The notes beneath the pieces are model-generated. The model searched no databases and was not told the origin of the DNA. It was given only the letters and a program-made list of their open reading frames with translations. Of a stretch of 64,000 bases of DNA, positions 48,901 through 55,651 are shown one piece after another (the first letter of the stretch is position 1; each line of letters starts with the position of its first letter). The DNA is from Rhizobiales bacterium IMCC20636 (GTDB lineage Bacteria > Pseudomonadota > Alphaproteobacteria > Rhizobiales > GCA-2746425). The stretch spans positions 3,007,001-3,071,000 of the forward strand of contig CP018226.1 of the NCBI GenBank assembly GCA_016865015.1, given 5' to 3'. A program made the position numbers and the translations under genes.

Positions 48901-51652
48901 CACACCCGCTCATGCGACAGCAGTGCTGGATATAACTCCGGTCAATGACGGACCGGTAGCCGGCGATGTAGATCTGGGCGCAACGCCGGAAGACACAGGC
49001 TTCATCATTACCGAAGCGGATCTGCTCGCAAACGCATCCGACATTGATGGTGACGATCTATCTGTTACATCAGTGACGGTTGACGCAGAATATGGCGCCC
49101 TCACCGATAATGACGATGGCACATGGACCTTTGCACCAACCACTGACCTCAACATGGTTGATGTGCCCTTTGCCTTTACGGTCTTTGATGGCACAACAAG
49201 TGATGATGCAACGGCAGTGCTGGATATCACTCCGGTCAATGACGCGCCAACTGACATTCAGTTCCTCACGGCACAAACCGTCACGACAGGTAATTACGAC
49301 AGTATTTCAGGCGTTACTGTCACAGCGCGAAACGTCAATTCAGACGGAAGCCTGACTGATGCGTCAGTGGATAATGTATCATTCACCAGCACTGGATTCG
49401 GCGCAAATGGTGATGCCGGGGATGTGGCAAGTCAGATTGAATACAATCGTGAACATGAGATATCCGAAGAGTTAATATTCGATTTTGATGTCGACCAGAC
49501 TCTGGTCACCGTTGATGTAGACCGTCTCTATGGATCCGAAGGCAATGGTGGCGAAGAAGGCACATGGACTGTCTATCGTGACGGTGTGGCGGTCGGAAGT
49601 GGCACCATTGACAGCGCTTCAGGTGAACTGTCAGCCACACTTGATGTTTCAGCTGGTGATGGTGGAAGCTTTGACAGGATCGTGTTTGCTGCTGCAGAAT
49701 TTCCGGGTGGGCCGTCGGGAAGCGTATCAAGCGACTACTATGTCAGTGCTTTGAATTTCCTCGGCGAAGATTCAATTTCGGTCGAGGAAAACAGTGCATC
49801 CGGCACCGTTGTTGCAACCCTGTCTGCGACAGATATTGACAGCACTGAATTCACCTATGATTTCGTAGATGGAGCCGGAAATGTTGTCACTGATCCAAAC
49901 TTCATCATCGTCGGGAACGAAATTCAAATTCGTGCCGGTGCCGATATTGATTATGAAGAAGATACAGATTTCGATCTGACCGTCCGTGTTTCGGACGGCA
50001 GTGGCGGCACGCATACAGAAACACTGTCTGTCAGTGTTGTGGATGTCTATGAAGCAGATCTGCATTTCACAGGGAATCCTTCCCTGTCTGCAAACCTGTC
50101 AGACAACAGTGTTGTTGCGACAGCTGCATTTGATCACCATCCAGGCAGCTCCTATCACTACTTCTCACTGGTTGACGACAGTGATGGCGCCTTCGACATC
50201 AACTCGAGGACCGGTGAAATATCCATAGATGGTAGTGTGGACAGCGGATCGTTCCATACCGTTACAGTACAAGCGACTGACAATGACGGACGGACCTACC
50301 AGGAAGACGTAACAATTGCGTTCGGATCGAATGGCTCCGAAATCGTGTCCGGGACTGCACAAAATGACATCGTCTATGGCTTTTCCGGCAGTGATACCAT
50401 CACCACAGGTGATGGGGATGACATCATCTATGCCGGTAACGAAGGAGTTGCCGGTGGGTCCGGGGCCATCACCGACCATGATCCGACCGGTTATTGGCGA
50501 CTGGGTGAGAGTTCCGGGTCAACCGCATATGATGAGACTGGGACCAGCAATGGCCGGTACAATGGCGGTGTAGACCTTGGAGAAACCGGGGCTACCGAGG
50601 GTGACACGAATACAGCGGCCGATTTTGACGGATATGATGAGTATGTCAAAATTGGTAATGACAGGTCATTCCAGACCTCATCGGGCTCAGTCCAGTTGTG
50701 GTTCAACGCCGACAGTACCTCCGACAAGAACATGCTGGTGAACAAATATGGCAGCGGTGACGAACTACGACTCTATGTCGATGACGGAGTCTTGGTAGGA
50801 CGGATTGGAGGCCGCTATGGAAGCAGGGTGGAAGTTTCCGGTATTTCCACACATGAATGGAACCACGTCACGCTGACATGGAATGGAAGCACTCTATCGC
50901 TCTTTCTGAACGGTGAGCTTGTCGATACTGATTACGGATCAGAAGATCTGGTAGGAAATTCCGGAGACATATTCATCGGCGCAGATCATGATATGAAGGA
51001 CTATTTCAACGGCACGATTGATGAAGTCGCGATATTTGATACGGACCTTTCAGAATCCGATATCGACGCCATGTATGAAGGCGGCTCCGGAGACCACGAA
51101 TCCACCTTGAATACCATTGATGCCGGTTCCGGCGATGACCTGGTTGTGGCTGGTTCCGGAACCGACGCAATTGATGGTGGGCTTGGTTCAGATACGGTCA
51201 GCTATGCAGAGGCAGAAGGCTCTGTCACCGTTGATCTGTCAGATGAAACTTCCAATACCGGCGAAGCTGAAGGGGACACTTACACCTCGGTTGAAAACGT
51301 GATCGGCTCCAATTATGCGGATGTCCTCCTTGGCAATGATGAAGCCAACGTGCTTACTGGCGGACTGGGCGATGATACGCTTACCGGCGGGGATGGAGAC
51401 GATATCTTCCTCTATGAATCCGGCGATGGCAGCGATACTGTCTCTGGCGGCGCAGGCTGGACTGACGCGATTGGTTTGGAGGGTTTCGACAGTGGGTCTT
51501 ATGGCACAAACTGGAGCGTGAGCCTGTCGAGCGGCACCATTGTGGATGAGACTGGCAACAGCCTGGATTTGTCAGATGATGCTGCCGGTACGATCAACTT
51601 TGATGATGGCAGTCAGATCAACTTTGACCAGCTTGAACAAATCAACTGGTAG
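39926..51652 (+). CDS. giant secreted cadherin-repeat / LamG / RTX adhesin (adhesin 1)
   Basis: 3,908 residues from the ATG at 39926 (GGAG at 39916; the TTG at 39914 overlaps that site and is not used). No signal peptide. Residues 1-85 resemble the start of adhesin 2. A Ser/Gly/Asp-rich linker and one divergent cadherin-like unit precede 29 tandem 98-residue repeats (263-3104), each of the form NDGPVAGDVDLGATPEDT...DGTWTFAPTTDLN...FTVSDGTT. After these come a unique beta-rich domain, two cadherin-like domains (about 3277-3470), short RTX-like repeats, a LamG/concanavalin-like domain (about 3522-3712) and RTX repeats GGLGDDTLTGGDGDDIF. The C-terminal ~60 residues, like those of adhesin 2, are the probable type I secretion signal. 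Likely a calcium-stabilised surface adhesin exported by the divergent operon. Confidence 0.93.
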   Translation: MAKQVTKSLNQAANEKAGQTNADGQSSNRLTDDAHDFFLKDSSVDFGNENLANGHEVFLAEGVAGIDALFTPQPFDEQVLAGIQDSGTTPDDTGGVAPDFASSAPRNGDAGEIAAGEAAGPSSDRSFTRTTAESYVADGANANTPGPTQLSAGPSDGGTGTTSGSEENSAPIELGLFGTEVDEDTPRLITQEMLLENFDDPDGDTLTAADVTVSGGKIEDNGDGTWTFMPDQDFNGDIEITFTVTDGEETVPGSGIVRVTPVNDGPVAGDVDLGATPEDTSFIITEADLLANASDIDGDDLSVTDVSVDAEFGSLTDNGDGTWTFAPTTDLNADDVPFAFTVSDGTTTDNATAILDITGTNDGPVAGDVDLGATPEDTSFIITEADLLANASDIDGDDLSVTDVSVDAEFGSLTENGDGTWTFAPTTDLNAVDVPFAFTVSDGTTTDDATAILDITGVNDGPVAGDVDLGATPEDTSFIITEADLLANASDIDGDDLSVTAVSVDAEFGTLTDNGDGTWTFAPTTDLNADDVPFAFTVSDGTTTDDATAILDITGVNDGPVAGNVDLGATPEDTRFIITEADLLANASDIDGDDLSVTDVSVSEEFGSLTDNGDGTWTFAPTTDLNAVDVPFAFTVSDGTTTDDATAILDITGVNDGPVAGDVDLGATPEDTSFIITEADLLANASDIDGDDLSVTAVSVDAEFGTLTDNGDGTWTFAPTTDLNADDVPFAFTVSDGTTTDDATAILDITGVNDGPVAGNVDLGATPEDTRFIITEADLLANASDIDGDDLSVTDVSVSEEFGSLTDNGDGTWTFAPTTDLNADDVPFAFTVSDGTTTDDATAILDITGINDGPVAGDVDLGATPEDTSFIITEADLLANASDIDGDDLSVTDVSVSEEFGTLTDNGDGTWTFAPTADLNAVDVPFAFTVSDGTTTDGATAILDITGVNDGPVAGDVDLGATPEDTRFIITEADLLANASDIDGDDLSVTAVSVDAEFGSLIDNGDGTWTFAPTTDLNAVDVPFAFTVSDGTTTDDATAILDITGVNDGPVAGDVDLGATPEDTSFIITEADLLANASDIDGDDLSVTDVSVAAEFGTLTDNGDGTWTFAPTTDLNAVDVPFAFTVSDGTTTDDATAILDITGVNDGPVAGDVDLGATPEDTSFIITEADLLANASDIDGDDLSVTAVSVDAEFGTLTDNGDGTWTFAPTTDLNADDVPFAFTVSDGTTTDDATAILDITGINDGPVAGDVDLGATPEDTSFIITEADLLANASDIDGDDLSVTDVSVSEEFGTLTDNGDGTWTFAPTADLNAVDVPFAFTVSDGTTTDGATAILDITGVNDGPVAGDVDLGATPEDTRFIITEADLLANASDIDGDDLSVTAVSVDAEFGSLIDNGDGTWTFAPTTDLNAVDVPFAFTVSDGTTTDDATAILDITGVNDGPVAGDVDLGATPEDTSFIITEADLLANASDIDGDDLSVTDVSVAAEFGTLTDNGDGTWTFAPTTDLNAVDVPFAFTVSDGTTTDDATAILDITGVNDGPVAGDVDLGATPEDTSFIITEADLLANASDIDGDDLSVTAVSVDAEFGTLTDNGDGTWTFAPTTDLNADDVPFAFTVSDGTTTDDATAILDITGVNDGPVAGNVDLGATPEDTRFIITEADLLANASDIDGDDLSVTDVSVSEEFGSLIDNGDGTWTFAPTTDLNAVDVPFAFTVSDGTTTDDATAILDITGVNDGPVAGDVDLGATPEDTRFIITEADLLANASDIDGDDLSVTDVSVDAEFGSLTDNGDGTWTFAPTTDLNADDVPFAFTVSDGTTTDDATAILDITGTNDGPVAGDVDLGATPEDTSFIITEADLLANASDIDGDDLSVTDVSVDAEFGTLTDNGDGTWTFAPTTDLNAVDVPFAFTVSDGTTTDDATAILDITGVNDGPVAGDVDLGATPEDTSFIITEADLLANASDIDGDDLSVTDVSVAAEFGALTDNGDGTWTFAPTTDLNADDVPFAFTVSDGTTTDDATAILDITGTNDGPVAGDVDLGATPEDTSFIITEADLLANASDIDGDDLSVTAVSVDAEFGTLTDNGDGTWTFAPTADLNADDVPFAFTVSDGTTTDDATAILDITGVNDGPVAGDVDLGATPEDTSFIITEADLLANASDIDGDDLSVTDVSVDEAYGSLTDNGDGTWTFAPTTDLNAVDVPFAFTVSDGTTTDDATAILDITGTNDGPVAGDVDLGATPEDTSFIITEADLLANASDIDGDDLSVTDVSVDAEFGTLTDNGDGTWTFAPTTDLNADDVPFAFTVSDGTTTDDATAILDITGVNDGPVAGDVDLGATPEDTSFIITEADLLANASDIDGDDLSVTAVSVDAEFGTLTDNGDGTWTFAPTTDLNAVDVPFAFTVSDGTTSEDATAILDITGVNDGPVAGDVDLGATPEDTRFIITEADLLANASDIDGDDLSVTDVSVDAEFGSLTDNGDGTWTFAPTTDLNADDVPFAFTVSDGTTTDGATAILDITGVNDGPVAGDVDLGATPEDTRFIITEADLLANASDIDGDDLSVTDVSVDAEFGTLTDNGDGTWTFAPTTDLNADDVPFAFTVSDGTTTDDATAILDITGVNDGPVAGDVDLGATPEDTSFIITEADLLANASDIDGDDLSVTDVSVSEEFGTLTDNGDGTWSFAPTTDLNAVDVPFAFTVSDGTTTDDATAILDITGVNDGPVAGDVDLGATPEDTGFIITEADLLANASDIDGDDLSVTDVSVSEEFGSLTDNGDGTWTFAPTTDLNADDVPFAFTVSDGTTTDGATAILDITGVNDGPVAGDVDLGATPEDTRFIITEADLLANASDIDGDDLSVTDVSVSEEFGSLTDNGDGTWTFAPTTDLNADDVPFAFTVSDGTTTDGATAILDITGVNDGPVAGDVDLGATPEDTSFIITEADLLANASDIDGDDLSVTAVSVDEAYGTLTDNGDGTWTFAPTTDLNAVDVPFAFTVFDGTTPAHATAVLDITPVNDGPVAGDVDLGATPEDTGFIITEADLLANASDIDGDDLSVTSVTVDAEYGALTDNDDGTWTFAPTTDLNMVDVPFAFTVFDGTTSDDATAVLDITPVNDAPTDIQFLTAQTVTTGNYDSISGVTVTARNVNSDGSLTDASVDNVSFTSTGFGANGDAGDVASQIEYNREHEISEELIFDFDVDQTLVTVDVDRLYGSEGNGGEEGTWTVYRDGVAVGSGTIDSASGELSATLDVSAGDGGSFDRIVFAAAEFPGGPSGSVSSDYYVSALNFLGEDSISVEENSASGTVVATLSATDIDSTEFTYDFVDGAGNVVTDPNFIIVGNEIQIRAGADIDYEEDTDFDLTVRVSDGSGGTHTETLSVSVVDVYEADLHFTGNPSLSANLSDNSVVATAAFDHHPGSSYHYFSLVDDSDGAFDINSRTGEISIDGSVDSGSFHTVTVQATDNDGRTYQEDVTIAFGSNGSEIVSGTAQNDIVYGFSGSDTITTGDGDDIIYAGNEGVAGGSGAITDHDPTGYWRLGESSGSTAYDETGTSNGRYNGGVDLGETGATEGDTNTAADFDGYDEYVKIGNDRSFQTSSGSVQLWFNADSTSDKNMLVNKYGSGDELRLYVDDGVLVGRIGGRYGSRVEVSGISTHEWNHVTLTWNGSTLSLFLNGELVDTDYGSEDLVGNSGDIFIGADHDMKDYFNGTIDEVAIFDTDLSESDIDAMYEGGSGDHESTLNTIDAGSGDDLVVAGSGTDAIDGGLGSDTVSYAEAEGSVTVDLSDETSNTGEAEGDTYTSVENVIGSNYADVLLGNDEANVLTGGLGDDTLTGGDGDDIFLYESGDGSDTVSGGAGWTDAIGLEGFDSGSYGTNWSVSLSSGTIVDETGNSLDLSDDAAGTINFDDGSQINFDQLEQINW
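40712..49237 (+). repeat. 29 tandem 294-bp units in adhesin 1
   Basis: Motif AATGA(C/T)GGACC(G/T)GTTGC recurs every 294 bases from 40712 to 49237. The span of 8,526 bases is exactly 29 units, with no unit gaining or losing a codon. Neighbouring units differ mainly at a few places, for example the DAEF/SEEF/AAEF/DEAY variants and T(S/R/G)FII. Larger blocks are copied: about 42345-43622 repeats at +1,176 bases (four units) and about 41290-41790 repeats at +588 (two units), apparently without differences by eye. The final units (48900 onward) are the most diverged. Confidence 0.95.
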
Positions 51653-51658
51653 AAAAAT

Positions 51659-51685
51659 GGCGTTCGTTTGTGCGGACGCCTTTTT
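51659..51685 (+). terminator. Rho-independent terminator after adhesin 1
   Basis: Seven bases after the TAG stop, GGCGTTCG (51659-51666) pairs with CGGACGCC (51673-51680) through one G-U pair, followed by TTTTT. The same hairpin, with CGTCCG in its left arm, follows adhesin 2, so the terminator was copied along with the gene. Confidence 0.9.
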
Positions 51686-51705
51686 AAAACTCTCGTTTTT
51701 TCCAA

Positions 51706-51822
51706 TCAGATGGCCAGCACTCCCGGCGCGGGAGCGCGGCCACGGCGGTCCAGCAATTATTAAGCGCTGACGCATAGGCCACAGCTTCAATACCCACTGT
51801 CACAGCGCCCACCGGTCATACT
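51706..51822 (-). pseudogene. decayed remnant of the leuA 3' end
   Basis: Read on the minus strand, this stretch resembles the last ~40 codons of leuA at 55652. The core GCGGCCACGGCG, then CCAGCAATT, and CATAGGCC (plus-strand reading) occur in the same order and spacing in both. The predicted end LLDRRGR..(A)PG.LAI aligns with LLARRGRVHAQKMQAV, the stop codons match (51706 and 55652), and both sit 25-26 bases after the preceding terminator stem. A one-base deletion in the AATAATTG segment and an in-frame TGA further upstream disrupt it. Only the tail is left; homology fades beyond about 51822. Confidence 0.75.
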
Positions 51823-52080
51823 TGCGGTCGGGGCTCCTTATCTGGGAAGTCGTGGCGCAATGATCCCCCACTCTTCATGAGTCAGATCACATCGTGCCAT
51901 GATGAACACCATCAAGGCCGCCTTTGAATCATACCTTCATGCGCAAAATCAAAATAATGATTTGGGCTTACACCACAACTAGCGTCATAGTTGCTTTATT
52001 ATTTACTGCAATCAAATCTAGAATCTGACATGCATAATCCAGTATTTGACATCTGAACATCAGTCATATCGCTACAAATT

Positions 52081-52248
52081 GTGAAAATATTCTGGGTGCT
52101 GAGAAGGAGTTATTTACCAAGTCAGCAGTCTTTCGCCGCTTTGGTTCCCATACTCCACATTTAAACGCATCCGTTAATTGCGTATTACAGCAAATTGCTC
52201 CCAATAGCTTAGACAAACCGCGCATTCCTTGTGGAATTTGGAGACCTG
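52081..52248 (+). promoter_or_regulatory. upstream region of adhesin 2, conserved with that of adhesin 1
   Basis: Matches 39757-39925 over its full length, with GGTGCTGAGAAGGAGTT/TTACCAAGT near the far end and TTAGACAAACCGCGCATTCC close to the start. TTAA-N7-TTAC lies at 52174-52188, 75 bases before the ATG (76 in the other copy). The ribosome-binding site is GGAG at 52240-52243. Conservation in DNA that is otherwise diverged suggests a shared promoter and regulator. Confidence 0.55.
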
Positions 52249-55200
52249 ATGGCCAAGCATGTGACAAAATTACCTAATCAAGCTGTAAATGGGAAATCCG
52301 GGCAGACTACCGCCGACGGGCAGAGTTCCAACCTCTTGACAGATGATGCACATAATTTTGTCCTGGAAGACAACTCCGTTGATTTTGGCAATGAAAATCT
52401 GGCTAATGGTCATGAGGTGTTCCTCAACGATGGAACAGCAGGCATAGATGCCCTGTTCACCCCTCAGGCATTTGATGAACAGGGGCGGACCGACTTACAA
52501 CGCGCCCGCACCGAACCTGCAGATACGAAGGGGGCTTCTTCAGACACCGCATCCAATGATCCCGGAAGTGGAGTTGGCGGTGTTATTCCTTCAGGTGATG
52601 TTGTCGAGCCATCATCAGATCGCTCTTTCCAGCAAGCAACAGCTGAATCCTATGAAGCAGAAGCTTCAGGCACGACAACATCGGGGGCGGTTTCGACTTC
52701 TGGAGTCCCTCGGGGCGCAGATGCCTCTGGCGGATCAAGTGAAAACCAGTCTTCTACTGAACCGACACCCTCCGGTTCCAACGTGGAGGAGACCTCTCCA
52801 GAGATCAATACGCTGGAAGTTCTGCAGGATGACCTTGACGATCCGGATGAAGGTCTCCAGACAACAGCCGATCCGAGTGTGAATAACGGACCGGTTCTCG
52901 GCGATGTCGATTTGGGCACAACCGAGGAAGGCACAAGCTTCATCATTACCGAAGCGGCTCTGCTGGCCAATGCCTCCGACATTGATGGCGATGATCTGTC
53001 TGTGACGGATGTGACTGTTGATGCGGAATATGGCGCTCTCACCGATAATGGCGATGGTACCTGGACCTTTATGCCCACCGCGGATCACACTGCAGACGAT
53101 GTTCCGTTTGCCTTTACCGTCTCTGACGGAACGAACACGGACGATGCCACAGCCATTCTGTCCGAGAAGCCAGAGGGCATTACCTTGATCGGCACCGCTG
53201 GCGAAGATCACCTCATCGGGACCAAGGGGGACGATAGCATCCGCGGCAAACAGGGGGATGACATCCTCGATGGCGGAGCCGGTGATGACACGTTCAATGT
53301 GTATGGATCCTATGACGGCACAGATACCTTCATTGGTGGCGAAGGCACCGACACCGTGGAAGGTTACTCCAGCAATGACGTCATTCGGGTGACCAACAAT
53401 CTAGAGAATATGGACAGTATTGAAGTCATTGACGGCGGCAGCGGGAACGACACCATCATGGGCACATCTTCCGATGATGTGCTGGATTTCTCCTCAGGCA
53501 TTGAACTGCGCAATATCGAGACGATTGATGCCGGACATGGCAATGATACCGTCACCGGAACGGACGCAGATGACACCATTCGCGGCAATCAGGGGAACGA
53601 TACCCTTGATGGCGGCGCTGGCGATGACACCTTTAAAGTTTATGGCTCCTATGACGGCACCGACACCTTCATTGGTGGCGAAGGCACCGACACCGTGGAA
53701 GGATATTCCAGCAATGACGTGATCCGGGTCACAAACAATCTGGAGAATATGGACAGTATTGAAGTCATTGACGGTGGTCGCGGGACCGACACCATTCTGG
53801 GTACGGCTTCCGACGATGTGCTGGATTTCTCATCCGGGATTGAACTGCGCAATATCGAAGTGATTGACGCTGGCCATGGCAACGACACCGTCACCGGAAC
53901 GGATGCAAACGACACCATTCGCGGCAATCAGGGCTATGATATCCTTGATGGCGGCGCTGGCGATGACACCTTCAAGGTCTATGGTTCCTATGATGGCACA
54001 GACACCTTCATCGGTGGCGAGGGTACCGACACCGTGGAAGGATATTCCAGCAATGATGTCATCCGGGTCACAAACAATCTGGAGAATATGGACAGCATTG
54101 AAGTCATTGATGGCGGCGGCGGCAACGACACTATTCTGGGCACGGCATCCGACGATGTGCTGGATTTCTCCTCAGGCATTGAACTGCGCAATATCGAAAC
54201 GATTGATGCCGGCTATGGCAATGACACCGTCACTGGCACGAATGCAGATGACACCATTCGTGGCAATCAGGGGAACGACATCCTTGATGGCGGCGCTGGC
54301 GATGATACCTTTAAAGTTTATGGCTCCTATGACGGCACTGACACCTTCATTGGTGGCGAAGGCACCGACACCGTGGAAGGCTATTCCAGCAATGATGTCA
54401 TCCGGGTCACAAACAATCTGGAGAATATGGACAGTATTGAAGTCATTGACGGTGGTCGCGGGACCGACACCATTCTGGGTACGGCTTCCGACGATGTGCT
54501 GGACTTTTCCTCAGGCATTGAACTGCGCAATATCGAAACGATTGATGCCGGACATGGCAATGACACCGTCACCGGCACGGACGCAGATGACACCATTCGC
54601 GGGAACCAGGGGAACGATATCCTTGATGGCGGCGCTGGCGATGACACCTTTAAAGTTTATGGCTCCTATGACGGCACCGACACCTTCATTGGTGGCGAAG
54701 GCACCGACACCGTGGAAGGATATTCCAGCAATGACGTGATCCGGGTCACCAACAATCTGGAGAATCTGGACAGCATTGAAGTCATTGATGGCGGCGGCGG
54801 CAACGACACCATTCTGGGCACGGCCTCCGACGATGTGCTGGACTTTTCCTCAGGCATTGAACTGCGCAACATTGAGACGATTGACGCTGGGCATGGCAAT
54901 GACACTGTCACAGGCACCGACGCAGATGACACCATTCGCGGTAATCAGGGCGATGACATCCTTGATGGCGGCGCTGGCGATGACACGTTCATGGTCTACG
55001 GATCCTATGACGGCACCGACACTTTCATTGGTGGCGAGGGCACAGATACCATCGCGGGCTATTCCAGCAACGACGTCATCCGGGTGACCAACAATCTGGA
55101 TAATCTGGACAGCATTGAAGTCATTGACGGTGGCGGTGGTAACGACACCATTCTGGGCACGGCCTCCGACGATGTGCTGGATTTCTCATCCGGGATTGAA

Positions 55201-55599
55201 CTGCGCAATATCGAAAGCATTGACGCCGGATATGGCAATGACACTGTCACAGGCACGGGTGCAGACGACACCATCTACGGCAATCTGGGGAACGACATCA
55301 TTGTTGGCGGTGCCGGTGATGACACTTTGTTCGGCGGAAGTGGTGACGATATTTTCCTCTTCGAAGCTGGCGACGGCCGCGATACGGTTTCCGGCGGCTC
55401 GGGCTGGACGGACATCATCGAGATACGTGGCTTCGAGAGCGGTGCCATCAGCACCGACTGGACTGTGACCCTGACCAGCGGCAGCATTGAGGCCGAGACC
55501 ACCACCAGTCTGGATTTGTCAGACGACGCTGCCGGTACAATTCACTTCGATGATGGCAGCCAGATTGAATTCACCCAGATTGAACAGATCAACTGGTAA
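52249..55599 (+). CDS. secreted RTX-type repeat protein (adhesin 2, paralogue of adhesin 1)
   Basis: 1,116 residues from the ATG at 52249 (an upstream in-frame GTG at 52231 lies before the GGAG site). Residues 1-85 (MAKHVTKLPNQAVNGKSGQ...LANGHEVFL) are a clear paralogue of the adhesin 1 start. A variable linker leads to a single cadherin-like unit (about 212-304) of the same type as the adhesin 1 repeats. Six 113-residue repeats follow (about 324-1001), each combining an RTX-like GNQGNDILDGGAGDDTF with the block FIGGEGTDTVEGYSSNDVIRV. Then come RTX nonapeptides and the shared C-terminus (SLDLSDDAAGTIHFDDGSQ...QINW), the likely type I signal. Probably secreted by the same exporter and calcium-binding. 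Confidence 0.92.
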   Translation: MAKHVTKLPNQAVNGKSGQTTADGQSSNLLTDDAHNFVLEDNSVDFGNENLANGHEVFLNDGTAGIDALFTPQAFDEQGRTDLQRARTEPADTKGASSDTASNDPGSGVGGVIPSGDVVEPSSDRSFQQATAESYEAEASGTTTSGAVSTSGVPRGADASGGSSENQSSTEPTPSGSNVEETSPEINTLEVLQDDLDDPDEGLQTTADPSVNNGPVLGDVDLGTTEEGTSFIITEAALLANASDIDGDDLSVTDVTVDAEYGALTDNGDGTWTFMPTADHTADDVPFAFTVSDGTNTDDATAILSEKPEGITLIGTAGEDHLIGTKGDDSIRGKQGDDILDGGAGDDTFNVYGSYDGTDTFIGGEGTDTVEGYSSNDVIRVTNNLENMDSIEVIDGGSGNDTIMGTSSDDVLDFSSGIELRNIETIDAGHGNDTVTGTDADDTIRGNQGNDTLDGGAGDDTFKVYGSYDGTDTFIGGEGTDTVEGYSSNDVIRVTNNLENMDSIEVIDGGRGTDTILGTASDDVLDFSSGIELRNIEVIDAGHGNDTVTGTDANDTIRGNQGYDILDGGAGDDTFKVYGSYDGTDTFIGGEGTDTVEGYSSNDVIRVTNNLENMDSIEVIDGGGGNDTILGTASDDVLDFSSGIELRNIETIDAGYGNDTVTGTNADDTIRGNQGNDILDGGAGDDTFKVYGSYDGTDTFIGGEGTDTVEGYSSNDVIRVTNNLENMDSIEVIDGGRGTDTILGTASDDVLDFSSGIELRNIETIDAGHGNDTVTGTDADDTIRGNQGNDILDGGAGDDTFKVYGSYDGTDTFIGGEGTDTVEGYSSNDVIRVTNNLENLDSIEVIDGGGGNDTILGTASDDVLDFSSGIELRNIETIDAGHGNDTVTGTDADDTIRGNQGDDILDGGAGDDTFMVYGSYDGTDTFIGGEGTDTIAGYSSNDVIRVTNNLDNLDSIEVIDGGGGNDTILGTASDDVLDFSSGIELRNIESIDAGYGNDTVTGTGADDTIYGNLGNDIIVGGAGDDTLFGGSGDDIFLFEAGDGRDTVSGGSGWTDIIEIRGFESGAISTDWTVTLTSGSIEAETTTSLDLSDDAAGTIHFDDGSQIEFTQIEQINW
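53218..55251 (+). repeat. six tandem 339-bp units in adhesin 2
   Basis: The block ATTGGTGGCG(A)GGC recurs at 53332, 53671, 54010, 54349, 54688 and 55027, always 339 bases apart. Units 1-6 thus span 53218-55251, and a seventh partial unit continues into the RTX tail. Each unit encodes 113 residues, with small differences such as GGSGND/GGRGTD/GGGGND that alternate between units, suggesting copying in pairs. Confidence 0.93.
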
Positions 55600-55605
55600 A
55601 AAAAA

Positions 55606-55631
55606 GGCGTCCGCCTGTGCGGACGCCTTTT
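55606..55631. terminator. bidirectional terminator between adhesin 2 and leuA
   Basis: GGCGTCCG (55606-55613) pairs perfectly with CGGACGCC (55620-55627). The stem can extend to nine pairs with a CTGT loop. A run of A precedes it and TTTT follows, so it can stop transcription from both the adhesin 2 side and the convergent leuA side. It is the counterpart of the hairpin after adhesin 1. Confidence 0.92.
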
Positions 55632-55651
55632 CCAAATCTTGCTTTCGTTGA

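Larger units (their letters stand above)
51653..52248. other. 596-bp spacer between the two adhesin genes
   Basis: The spacer contains, in order, the adhesin 1 terminator (51659-51685), a degraded copy of the leuA 3' end (51706 to about 51822), about 260 bases of AT-rich DNA without recognisable content (to about 52080), and the duplicated upstream region of adhesin 2 (52081-52248). No complete gene was found. Confidence 0.75.

Noticed and set aside
40618-48903. 2,761-codon open frame on the minus strand inside adhesin 1
   Set aside because: Because the repeat is 294 bp (a multiple of three), a stop-free antisense frame in one unit stays open in all 29. The translation is a Ser/Val/Pro-rich low-complexity repeat with no ribosome-binding site or domain, so it is a by-product of the repeats.
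40746-48935. Series of 60-250 codon plus-strand frames offset from adhesin 1
   Set aside because: They repeat every 294 bases with Met/Gln/Ser-rich composition; they are frame-shifted readings of the same repeats.
40712-49237. CRISPR-like regular repetition
   Set aside because: Units are 294 bp, coding and contiguous with no spacers between short palindromic repeats, and no cas genes are present.
53864-54739. 291-codon plus-strand frame in adhesin 2
   Set aside because: Shifted reading of the 339-bp repeats (also a multiple of three); Met/Ala/Pro-rich repetition with no start signal.
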